The notes under the pieces were generated by a model. The model worked only from the letters and a program-made list of their open reading frames with translations. It made no database searches and was not told where the DNA came from. Below, piece by piece: positions 55,622-64,000 of a DNA stretch of 64,000 bases. How positions within the stretch are numbered: the first letter of the stretch is position 1; every line of letters starts with the position of its first letter. Location of the stretch: assembly GCA_948144175.1 (NCBI GenBank), contig CANXME010000411.1, positions 1-64,000 of the forward strand, in the 5' to 3' direction. The translations under genes and the position numbers were made by a program. The DNA comes from Closterium sp. NIES-65 (lineage: Eukaryota; Streptophyta; Zygnematophyceae; Desmidiales; Closteriaceae).

Positions 55622-55964
55622 CAAAAATATTTCTATATATTTTTTTTGCATATGACCAACGAATGATTTGCAGAATGTAAAAAGCTCTTGCTAGGTCTTA
55701 AAATCTAACAAGAGCTATTAGAAGTCTTTTTATCAGGAAAATTCATTGCATATTGCTTATTCCTAAGCCTACCGAAAAAATGATGTATTTGATAAATGCA
55801 ATAAGGGGTCATCCATTTCTTGGAACCCCTAAATAATATGAGTGGGCAAAAAGAGATTTTCAATGGATGAAATTTTTTTTGAATTTCAATTTGCTATCTC
55901 TTTGCCTGTTTTTAAAAGAAGAAATATATAAATTGACTACTTGTTTTCACAATTTACACAACGA
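55622..55964. terminator. Convergent spacer rpl20/rps18 with hairpins
   Basis: Two stems: AGCTCTTG...CAAGAGCT (about 55682-55717) and GGGGT...ACCCC (about 55804-55829). They lie between convergent genes and could end both transcripts. Confidence 0.65.
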
Positions 55965-56207
55965 TTAACTTTCATTATTTAAAAAAGGTAACAACGCTAA
56001 TATGCGAGCTGCTTTAATAGCTCTTGTCATAGCACGTTGTTGTTTTGATGTTAATCGATTAACACGTCTAGATAAAATTTTTCCTTGTTCACTAATAAAC
56101 TTACGCAATAAACCAACATTTTTGTAATCAATGCTTTCTCCTGGTTTTATAGGTGTTTTTTTACGGCGTCTAGACGATCTTTTTGGTCTACTAACGAATT
56201 TTTTCAT
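55965..56207 (-). CDS. rps18: 30S ribosomal protein S18
   Basis: Ribosomal protein bS18, 80 residues: [20 protein letters not shown] and [24 protein letters not shown]. Downstream of rpl33 by 28 bp, the ancestral pair. Confidence 0.97.
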   Translation of the reverse strand: MKKFVSRPKRSSRRRKKTPIKPGESIDYKNVGLLRKFISEQGKILSRRVNRLTSKQQRAMTRAIKAARILALLPFLNNES

Positions 56208-56235
56208 AGTGGTCTCCCATTTGATTTATCTTCTA

Positions 56236-56433
56236 TTATTTTTTAATTTCTTTGTGAAGTGTGTGTGTGTTACAATGAGGGCAGAATTTTTTTAACTCCA
56301 ATCTATTCGGAGTATTACGACGATTTTTTTTTGTGGTATATCTTGAAACACCAGGAAAACGTTTATTTGTATTTTGTGGACAAACTGTACATTCTAAAGT
56401 AACAATAATTCTTACGTCTTTACTTTTGGCCAT
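56236..56433 (-). CDS. rpl33: 50S ribosomal protein L33
   Basis: Ribosomal protein bL33, 65 residues with the start [18 protein letters not shown] and zinc-type cysteines (TVCPQN and [11 protein letters not shown]). Confidence 0.97.
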   Translation of the reverse strand: MAKSKDVRIIVTLECTVCPQNTNKRFPGVSRYTTKKNRRNTPNRLELKKFCPHCNTHTLHKEIKK

Positions 56434-57145
56434 AAATTGATTACCTCAGGTATCATGAAGGTATAGAATATGTAGATTATAACTTTACAATTATAATGTT
56501 ATGATGAATAAAAGGAATTATGGAAGAAATTTGTTTAACAAAATGTTCAAAATGAAAAGTCTTTTCTTTCTTAATATAATACATTAAATATTGAATATAT
56601 TATGAAGTCATAATAACATTTGCAATAAAATATTGAATAAAATACATGTATTTATAACTGGGAATGTATATATTAAATTGATTAGGAAATCCGAAAAACT
56701 CCTAATTAGAAAGACAGATATCATCAAATAAAGTATATTTTATCTATTTTTCCGACTCCTCTAATGGAGTCGGTTGAACACTGATTTTGATTAAGTATAT
56801 TTCTTAAACAAGCTTTGAAGTTGGCGGATTTCTCCTGTCAAATTCTTTATGAATTCATAGATAGCTTTGGAAGATTTGTGCATTAGGCAAATAGTAAAAT
56901 GACTAATAAATAATATGTCATAAACATCAATATCACTTGTAGAATATCATGAAATTTTATCAAATCACATGATATTTCCAGATAGAAAATCCTTTGTAAT
57001 AAATCACAATGAATTTTCAAAATGTTTACTGATTGGATATCTAGGTTCAATGAATCCAAGATAAATACCTTCTTGAAACTAATTTGTTGATGCAACAAAC
57101 AAATCTTCTTTTGCAATTTATAAGATCACTATATTGTTAGTATTC
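56434..57145. other. psaJ-rpl33 spacer
   Basis: About 710 bp. A hairpin CCGACTCC-TCTAAT-GGAGTCGG (56752-56773) lies downstream of psaJ and is its likely 3' end. A 77-codon AT-rich frame (56883-57116, minus) is of doubtful reality. The inverted duplication covers at least from 57089. Confidence 0.6.
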
Positions 57146-57843
<698 letters not shown>

Positions 57844-57917
57844 GGGGATGTAGCGCAGCTTGGTAGCGCATTTGTTTTGGGTACAAAATGCCGCAGGTTC
57901 GAATCCTGTCATCCCCA
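57844..57917 (+). tRNA. trnP-UGG: tRNA-Pro (UGG), left copy
   Basis: Acceptor GGGGATG/CATCCCC, anticodon TGG in TTTTGGGTA, T arm CAGGTTCGAATCCTG. Confidence 0.95.
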
Positions 57918-58035
57918 CCTTCATTGCTGGTTAGAATCCTTTTAACGTTTATTTGCAGATGAAGTTTAGTCTTTTCGTCAAGTTCAAAAAAGCATATTTT
58001 TCTTTCTTACATTATTTTTATGAAGACTCAAGTAT

Positions 58036-58107
58036 GCGCTCTTAGTTCAGTGGTAGAACGCAGGTCTCCAAAACCTGATGTCGTAGGTTCAAGTCCTACA
58101 GGGCGTG
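58036..58107 (+). tRNA. trnW-CCA: tRNA-Trp (CCA), left copy
   Basis: Acceptor GCGCTCT with AGGGCGT, anticodon CCA in CTCCAAAAC, T arm GTAGGTTCAAGTCCTAC. Confidence 0.95.
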
Positions 58108-58285
58108 TGACTAATGAAATAATGAAAAGAATGGAAATAATACGATCGAAAAATATTATTCCTCAAACATCATAGTTTTTTAAATTTGACGCCTATATAC
58201 AAATAATTTTCTTTCTTTTCCCCTGTATATGTTTCACTGAATCTGCAATTGTAAATAATAAAAACTGTAATTCTTCTACTTCCTA

Positions 58286-58338
58286 GATCTATGATTCTAT
58301 GGCTGCTCAATTTGAGCAGCCATAGAATCATAGATCTA
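58286..58338. terminator. Long palindrome over the petG stop (left copy)
   Basis: Near-perfect 26-bp arms (AGATCTATGATTCTATGGCT... and complement) that run into the last codons of petG. Likely the petG mRNA end. The matching copy is at 62751-62803. Confidence 0.85.
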
Positions 58339-58441
58339 GCTGATCACCGCGTCGATACTGAAGGTATGCAGTAACAAATAATCCAGCCATGGTGATAGGA
58401 ATCATGCCTAGCACGATTCCAGACAATAAAGGCTCAACCAT
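58328..58441 (-). CDS. petG: Cytochrome b6f subunit V (left copy)
   Basis: 37-residue small subunit, [20 protein letters not shown] ... RRGDQLDL. The ATG at 58441 matches the family; the frame stays open upstream, but that part is not conserved. Confidence 0.97.
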   Translation of the reverse strand: MVEPLLSGIVLGMIPITMAGLFVTAYLQYRRGDQLDL

Positions 58442-58589
58442 AAATAGTGACTCCTTGTTTTTCTGTGAATTCTTATTGTATAAAATCCTTAAACCAAGTA
58501 ACACCTTTTTATCATATACAAATGACTCTATTTGAGAATTATTCAACTGATATGATAGGTTTATTCTGGTGTTACCATTATGCAACCTT

Positions 58590-58685
58590 CTAAATCAGTT
58601 GAATCTTGGTAAGACCAACAAAAAGTACTATTGTGAATAGCAAAGTCGCTAATAATAGACCAAAGTAGCTAATAATAGTCAGCAT
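58590..58685 (-). CDS. petL: Cytochrome b6f subunit VI (left copy)
   Basis: 31-residue single-helix subunit, [20 protein letters not shown] ... GLTKIQLI, upstream of petG as in land plants. Confidence 0.93.
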   Translation of the reverse strand: MLTIISYFGLLLATLLFTIVLFVGLTKIQLI

Positions 58686-58796
58686 AAGAGAATCCTAATA
58701 ACAATATCAGGTTTAGTATACTTACACATTCCAAAATTCTCTACGTAAAAAAAGCAATTCTTTTTCCAGAAGGTGATAATTAATAGAATCTAATTT

Positions 58797-59039
58797 TTAT
58801 AAACATAAAGATTCTAGTTTAAATAGAAATTTTAATAGAAAAATAGGTCTTTTATATTTTCTATAAGTAAAAATAATATAAATTCCTGAATCAATAGAAT
58901 AAGCTATATTCAATAAAGAAATTTTGTCTATTTGATAACCATGATAAATATGTTTTGGCATTTTTTTGGTATATTTTCTTGTAGAAAATTGTAGTAACAT
59001 ATTATTACAAATATTTATTATGTGATATGATCTAATCAT
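58797..59039 (-). CDS. Unknown 80-residue ORF (left copy)
   Basis: Minus-strand frame (MIRSYHIINICNNMLLQFST...) divergent from ycf4. Basic and partly hydrophobic, AT-rich codons, no ribosome site, no family recognised. It is kept open and identical in both arms, which the duplication alone explains. Confidence 0.2.
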   Translation of the reverse strand: MIRSYHIINICNNMLLQFSTRKYTKKMPKHIYHGYQIDKISLLNIAYSIDSGIYIIFTYRKYKRPIFLLKFLFKLESLCL

Positions 59040-59106
59040 TTTTTAGTAACAATATTTTGAAAGTTTTGTTTTTTTGAAAAAAATCATTGTTATAAGGAGA
59101 TATATA

Positions 59107-59661
59107 ATGGAAATAAAGTCGGAATTTCTTTGGGTAGAACCCATAGCAGGTTCTAGAAGAATTAGTAACTTTATATGGGCTTCTATTGTTTTATTAGGTG
59201 CATTAGGATTTATTTTAGTAGGTTTATCTAGTTATCTTGGACAAGACATAGTTCCTTTTTTGCGATCTCAATCCATTTCTTTTACACCTCAAGGTTTAGT
59301 AATGTCTTTTTATGGCATAGGCGGTTTTTTCTTAAGTGTATATCTTTGGTGCGCGATTATTTGGGGTGTAGGTAGTGGATACAATGAATTTGATCGTCGT
59401 GAAGGTATTATTTCTATTTTTCGATGGGGATTTCCTGGGAAAAATCGTCGAATTCGTATTCGTTGCTTAGTGGAAGATGTACAAGCTATACGTTTAGAAG
59501 TCAATGAAAACTTAGGTTCTCGTCGTATGATTTCTATTAGATTAAAAGGTCAACAAGATATTCCATTAACTCAAATGGGGGAATCCTTAACCTTAAGCGA
59601 AATGGAAGAAAAAGCTGCACAGTTAGCACGTTTTCTTCGGGTGCCAATAGAAGGTTTGTAA
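59107..59661 (+). CDS. ycf4: Photosystem I assembly protein Ycf4 (left copy)
   Basis: 184 residues with two N-terminal transmembrane helices ([20 protein letters not shown] and [19 protein letters not shown]), [21 protein letters not shown] and the end [11 protein letters not shown]. Start ATG 59107 follows AAGGAGATATATA; 11 extra in-frame codons lie upstream. Needed for photosystem I assembly. Confidence 0.97.
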   Translation: MEIKSEFLWVEPIAGSRRISNFIWASIVLLGALGFILVGLSSYLGQDIVPFLRSQSISFTPQGLVMSFYGIGGFFLSVYLWCAIIWGVGSGYNEFDRREGIISIFRWGFPGKNRRIRIRCLVEDVQAIRLEVNENLGSRRMISIRLKGQQDIPLTQMGESLTLSEMEEKAAQLARFLRVPIEGL

Positions 59662-59897
59662 TAGAATATCAGAAATATTTCTGATATTCTATTAAAGACA
59701 TAGGTACTTCCCCTTTGGAATATTAATTTATCATTGATCTTTGAAAATGCTTGTACAACTTCTAATTTATATACAATTTACTAACTTTCCTGAGTTTACT
59801 ATCTTGTAAAAAGAGTTTTACACATAGACTTTTTTTTACCAATAAGACTTTGGTATTTAAATTCTTTATATAATGAAAACATAAATGAATATTGCTT

Positions 59898-60480
59898 ATG
59901 CAATTCTATCATTCACAAATATGTCGATGGCTTTTAAGTACTCCATATCGTGCCCTAAATAAAGCATATCAAGCAAGCAAAAGAGTTCGTAATATTCAGA
60001 AAGATTATTTATCTTATAAAAATTCAATCGGAACTTCTTCAAGACGTTCCTGGTATAATGTAGCTGTCTATATAGATAGTGTATTAAATCAATCTGCTTC
60101 GCAAATTTATTGGGGAATATTAGAATTTAAAATAACTAAATATTTATGTAATCTGATTCAAAAATTTTTCCAGGATAAATGATGGATGTATTAGATACCG
60201 AATCAAAAATTTTATCACAAGAAAAATTCTCAAAATTAGAAAAGACAAAATACTTGCAAATATTGAAGATAGGGAAGCAAAGAGTTTCAGATTTTACAAT
60301 CGAGCTAGATTCCCAAAAGGTTTCAGGTACCGAAAATCCTAAACTCTCCTTTATTTTTCTGAAAGGACAGAAAATGAGAATTGGTATATCCCAAACATTT
60401 CAGAGAAGAAATCTATTATTGAGAATATCTCATCTTCTATCCTGTAAATTCGACAAACTATAAAAAGAGAATTAGCAAAA
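59898..60480 (+). pseudogene. cemA: cemA 5' fragment with frameshifts (left copy)
   Basis: Starts [20 protein letters not shown], like the N-terminal extension of the long algal/bryophyte CemA (envelope membrane protein for inorganic carbon/proton handling). One A is missing from an AAAA run at about 60178, which brings a stop at 60180. After it come at least a dozen further one- or two-base insertions, deletions and substitutions compared with the right copy. The conserved C-terminal membrane domain is absent. Not functional as read. Confidence 0.8.
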
Positions 60481-60617
60481 TTAAAAACTGATGGAATGTA
60501 ATCTTACAAAAAAGACTTTGGGATTATACTGAGACATTAACGTATAAAATGCCCAAGATTCATTTTTAAGAAAGTCTAAATCAGCCAAAACAGCTTCAAT
60601 CCATGCAAGTTTTCTAT
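60481..60617 (-). other. Unique loop at the centre of the palindrome
   Basis: About 130 bp present only once. In the right-arm reading frame it still codes plausible CemA (NRKLAWIEAVLADLDFLKN) before the frame ends at 60481, where the left arm begins. The junction therefore cuts cemA in its first half. Confidence 0.7.
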
Positions 60618-61191
60618 TTAATTTTGCTAATTCTCTTTTATAGTTTGTCGAATTTACAGGATAGAAATAGATATTATCAATAATAGATTCTTCTTCTGAA
60701 ATGTTTGGAATATACCAATTCTCATTTTCTTTCCTTTCAGAAAAAGAAGATTTAGGATTTTCGGTACTGAACCTTTTGGAATCTAGTGATTGTAAAATCT
60801 GAAACTCTTTTGCTTCCCTATCTTCAATATTGCAAGTATTTTGTTTTTCTAATTTTGAGAATTTTTCTTGTGATAAAATTTTTGATTCGGTATCTAATAC
60901 ATCCATCATTTTATCCTGGAAAAATTTTTGAATCAGATTACATAAATATTTAGTTATTTTAAATTCTAATATTCCCCAATAAATTTGCGAAGCAGATTGA
61001 TTTAATACACTATCTATATAGACAGCTACATTATACCAGGAACGTCTTGAAGAAGTTCCGATTGAATTTTTATAAGATAAATAATCTTTCTGAATATTAC
61101 GAACTCTTTTGCTTGCTTGATATGCTTTATTTAGGGCACGATATGGAGTACTTAAAAGCCATCGACATATTTGTGAATGATAGAATTGCAT
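60481..61191 (-). pseudogene. cemA: cemA 5' part, open but truncated (right copy)
   Basis: 236 codons in frame from ATG 61191, ending in a stop at the palindrome centre. The KLNRKLAWIEAVLADL stretch is typical of CemA just before its membrane domain. The roughly 200 C-terminal residues with the membrane helices are missing, so this copy is cut by the fold-back junction. The last residues (after about YNPK) run through the junction and are probably not native. Confidence 0.8.
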
Positions 61192-61427
61192 AAGCAATAT
61201 TCATTTATGTTTTCATTATATAAAGAATTTAAATACCAAAGTCTTATTGGTAAAAAAAAGTCTATGTGTAAAACTCTTTTTACAAGATAGTAAACTCAGG
61301 AAAGTTAGTAAATTGTATATAAATTAGAAGTTGTACAAGCATTTTCAAAGATCAATGATAAATTAATATTCCAAAGGGGAAGTACCTATGTCTTTAATAG
61401 AATATCAGAAATATTTCTGATATTCTA

Positions 61428-61982
61428 TTACAAACCTTCTATTGGCACCCGAAGAAAACGTGCTAACTGTGCAGCTTTTTCTTCCATTTCGCTTAAGGTT
61501 AAGGATTCCCCCATTTGAGTTAATGGAATATCTTGTTGACCTTTTAATCTAATAGAAATCATACGACGAGAACCTAAGTTTTCATTGACTTCTAAACGTA
61601 TAGCTTGTACATCTTCCACTAAGCAACGAATACGAATTCGACGATTTTTCCCAGGAAATCCCCATCGAAAAATAGAAATAATACCTTCACGACGATCAAA
61701 TTCATTGTATCCACTACCTACACCCCAAATAATCGCGCACCAAAGATATACACTTAAGAAAAAACCGCCTATGCCATAAAAAGACATTACTAAACCTTGA
61801 GGTGTAAAAGAAATGGATTGAGATCGCAAAAAAGGAACTATGTCTTGTCCAAGATAACTAGATAAACCTACTAAAATAAATCCTAATGCACCTAATAAAA
61901 CAATAGAAGCCCATATAAAGTTACTAATTCTTCTAGAACCTGCTATGGGTTCTACCCAAAGAAATTCCGACTTTATTTCCAT
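61428..61982 (-). CDS. ycf4: Photosystem I assembly protein Ycf4 (right copy)
   Basis: Same protein as the left copy (184 residues, identical where compared) with the same AAGGAGATATATA ribosome site. Intact. Confidence 0.96.
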   Translation of the reverse strand: MEIKSEFLWVEPIAGSRRISNFIWASIVLLGALGFILVGLSSYLGQDIVPFLRSQSISFTPQGLVMSFYGIGGFFLSVYLWCAIIWGVGSGYNEFDRREGIISIFRWGFPGKNRRIRIRCLVEDVQAIRLEVNENLGSRRMISIRLKGQQDIPLTQMGESLTLSEMEEKAAQLARFLRVPIEGL

Positions 61983-62403
61983 TATATATCTCCTTATAAC
62001 AATGATTTTTTTCAAAAAAACAAAACTTTCAAAATATTGTTACTAAAAAATGATTAGATCATATCACATAATAAATATTTGTAATAATATGTTACTACAA
62101 TTTTCTACAAGAAAATATACCAAAAAAATGCCAAAACATATTTATCATGGTTATCAAATAGACAAAATTTCTTTATTGAATATAGCTTATTCTATTGATT
62201 CAGGAATTTATATTATTTTTACTTATAGAAAATATAAAAGACCTATTTTTCTATTAAAATTTCTATTTAAACTAGAATCTTTATGTTTATAAAAATTAGA
62301 TTCTATTAATTATCACCTTCTGGAAAAAGAATTGCTTTTTTTACGTAGAGAATTTTGGAATGTGTAAGTATACTAAACCTGATATTGTTATTAGGATTCT
62401 CTT

Positions 62404-62499
62404 ATGCTGACTATTATTAGCTACTTTGGTCTATTATTAGCGACTTTGCTATTCACAATAGTACTTTTTGTTGGTCTTACCAAGATTCAACTGATTTAG
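62404..62499 (+). CDS. petL: Cytochrome b6f subunit VI (right copy)
   Basis: Mirror of the left copy, 31 residues, intact. Confidence 0.93.
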   Translation: MLTIISYFGLLLATLLFTIVLFVGLTKIQLI

Positions 62500-62647
62500 A
62501 AGGTTGCATAATGGTAACACCAGAATAAACCTATCATATCAGTTGAATAATTCTCAAATAGAGTCATTTGTATATGATAAAAAGGTGTTACTTGGTTTAA
62601 GGATTTTATACAATAAGAATTCACAGAAAAACAAGGAGTCACTATTT

Positions 62648-62761
62648 ATGGTTGAGCCTTTATTGTCTGGAATCGTGCTAGGCATGATTCCTATCACCAT
62701 GGCTGGATTATTTGTTACTGCATACCTTCAGTATCGACGCGGTGATCAGCTAGATCTATGA
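62648..62761 (+). CDS. petG: Cytochrome b6f subunit V (right copy)
   Basis: Mirror of the left copy, 37 residues, intact, with AACAAGGAGTCACTATTT before the ATG (GGAG ribosome site). A 26-bp-arm palindrome overlaps its stop (62751-62803). Confidence 0.96.
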   Translation: MVEPLLSGIVLGMIPITMAGLFVTAYLQYRRGDQLDL

Positions 62762-62981
62762 TTCTATGGCTGCTCAAATTGAGCAGCCATAGAATCATAG
62801 ATCTAGGAAGTAGAAGAATTACAGTTTTTATTATTTACAATTGCAGATTCAGTGAAACATATACAGGGGAAAAGAAAGAAAATTATTTGTATATAGGCGT
62901 CAAATTTAAAAAACTATGATGTTTGAGGAATAATATTTTTCGATCGTATTATTTCCATTCTTTTCATTATTTCATTAGTCA

Positions 62982-63053
62982 CACGCCCTGTAGGACTTGA
63001 ACCTACGACATCAGGTTTTGGAGACCTGCGTTCTACCACTGAACTAAGAGCGC
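62982..63053 (-). tRNA. trnW-CCA: tRNA-Trp (CCA), right copy
   Basis: Mirror of 58036-58107, same cloverleaf and CCA anticodon. Confidence 0.95.
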
Positions 63054-63171
63054 ATACTTGAGTCTTCATAAAAATAATGTAAGAAAGAAAAATATGCTTT
63101 TTTGAACTTGACGAAAAGACTAAACTTCATCTGCAAATAAACGTTAAAAGGATTCTAACCAGCAATGAAGG

Positions 63172-63245
63172 TGGGGATGACAGGATTCGAACCTGCGGCA
63201 TTTTGTACCCAAAACAAATGCGCTACCAAGCTGCGCTACATCCCC
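63172..63245 (-). tRNA. trnP-UGG: tRNA-Pro (UGG), right copy
   Basis: Mirror of 57844-57917, same cloverleaf and TGG anticodon. Confidence 0.95.
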
Positions 63246-63796
63246 TGTTGACAATATAAATTATATGTTATATCGCTAAAAATTAGCTAGTATATTTTAT
63301 GTTGTTTGAGAAATTACAAGATATGTATTTCTTGAAGAAGATATATCCTTTCTTTCAACTAGTTATATCTTTTAGAATTAACGATTCTAGCATCGATCTT
63401 CTTTATACTAAATTAAGATTGTTAGAAACAATATACAATATATTAAAAATCTATAAAAAAAAAGAAATCATTTTGTCATCATTCCTTCAATTATTTGTTA
63501 AAATTATCTTTTGATGAAAAAATGTATACATGACTTCTCTTTCATACATATAATTAAGTAAAATTAATATGGTGTGATGAGTAATTTATACTAAAGAAAA
63601 TAGGAAACTGCCAATAATAAGATATACAAAGGCAATTTTTCATTTTCTTAGATATGCTATTAAATTACTTGGATGTACTCTATGCTTGTGAGGAAATATG
63701 ACCTTTAGTTAGTGTATACTTGTTATGTAGTTATAACATGAAGATAGCATAAAATATAACTAATAGGCTTATTTAAGCAAAAGATGCATATATTAA

Positions 63797-63943
<147 letters not shown>

Positions 63944-64000
63944 GAATACTAACAATATAGTGATCTTATAAATTGCAAAAGAAGATTTGTTTGTTGCATC

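Noticed and set aside
59892-60480. Treating the left cemA as two separate genes
   Set aside because: Comparison with the right copy shows that the break at 60178-60182 is one missing A, and the second frame (60179-60463) is shifted cemA with more indels.

Overview
This window is plastid (chloroplast) DNA of a green, photosynthetic streptophyte. It is AT-rich and carries plastid photosystem, cytochrome b6f, RNA polymerase and ribosomal genes, plastid tRNAs, group II introns and a trnL-UAA group I intron. The gene set points to a streptophyte alga rather than a land plant: chlB, psb30, psaM, ycf66, tilS, odpB and trnS-CGA all occur. Land-plant plastids, as I know them, lack tilS and odpB. The scrambled gene order, the loss of several introns and the absence of rRNA genes next to trnV/trnN suggest a Zygnematophyceae-like lineage. 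That placement is an inference.

Layout. 1-0.7 kb: 3' half of rbcL with a large 3' hairpin. 1.1-10.8 kb: ycf3 (three exons), rps4, tilS, psb30, psaM, psbI, psbK and nine tRNA genes. 11-17.9 kb: chlB, rps16 (split), a possible small SecG-like ORF, odpB, atpI, rps2. 18.2-28.4 kb: rpoC2, rpoC1 (split), rpoB. 28.8-32.2 kb: trnC, petN, ycf66 (split), psbM, trnL-CAA. 32.6-38.9 kb: ndhB, rps7, rps12 exons 2-3 with a maturase-like ORF in the trans-spliced intron, then trnV-GAC, trnN-GUU and trnI-CAU. 39-41.2 kb: a GC-richer island of small unrecognised ORFs. 41.2-49 kb: the S10/spc/alpha ribosomal cluster from rpl23 to rpoA. 49.2-53.1 kb: petD, petB, psbH, psbN, psbT, psbB. 53.7-57.3 kb: clpP, rps12 exon 1, rpl20, rps18, rpl33, psaJ. 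57.1-64 kb: a fold-back inverted duplication of psaJ-trnP-trnW-petG-petL-ycf4-cemA(5').

The genes cover plastid transcription (rpoA/B/C1/C2), translation (ribosomal proteins, infA, tRNAs and the tRNA-Ile modifier tilS), thylakoid complexes (psb, psa, pet, atp, ndh), assembly factors (ycf3, ycf4), carbon fixation (rbcL), light-independent chlorophyll synthesis (chlB), plastid pyruvate dehydrogenase (odpB) and proteolysis (clpP).

The points most worth a second look are: (1) the palindromic duplication, with a decayed left cemA copy and no cemA C-terminus on either side; it is either a non-rRNA inverted repeat or an assembly fold-back; (2) a degenerate group II maturase ORF inside the 3' half of the trans-spliced rps12 intron; (3) the foreign-looking island between trnI-CAU and rpl23; (4) the possible SecG-like ORF after rps16. 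Identities and boundaries were read by eye; no database search was run.
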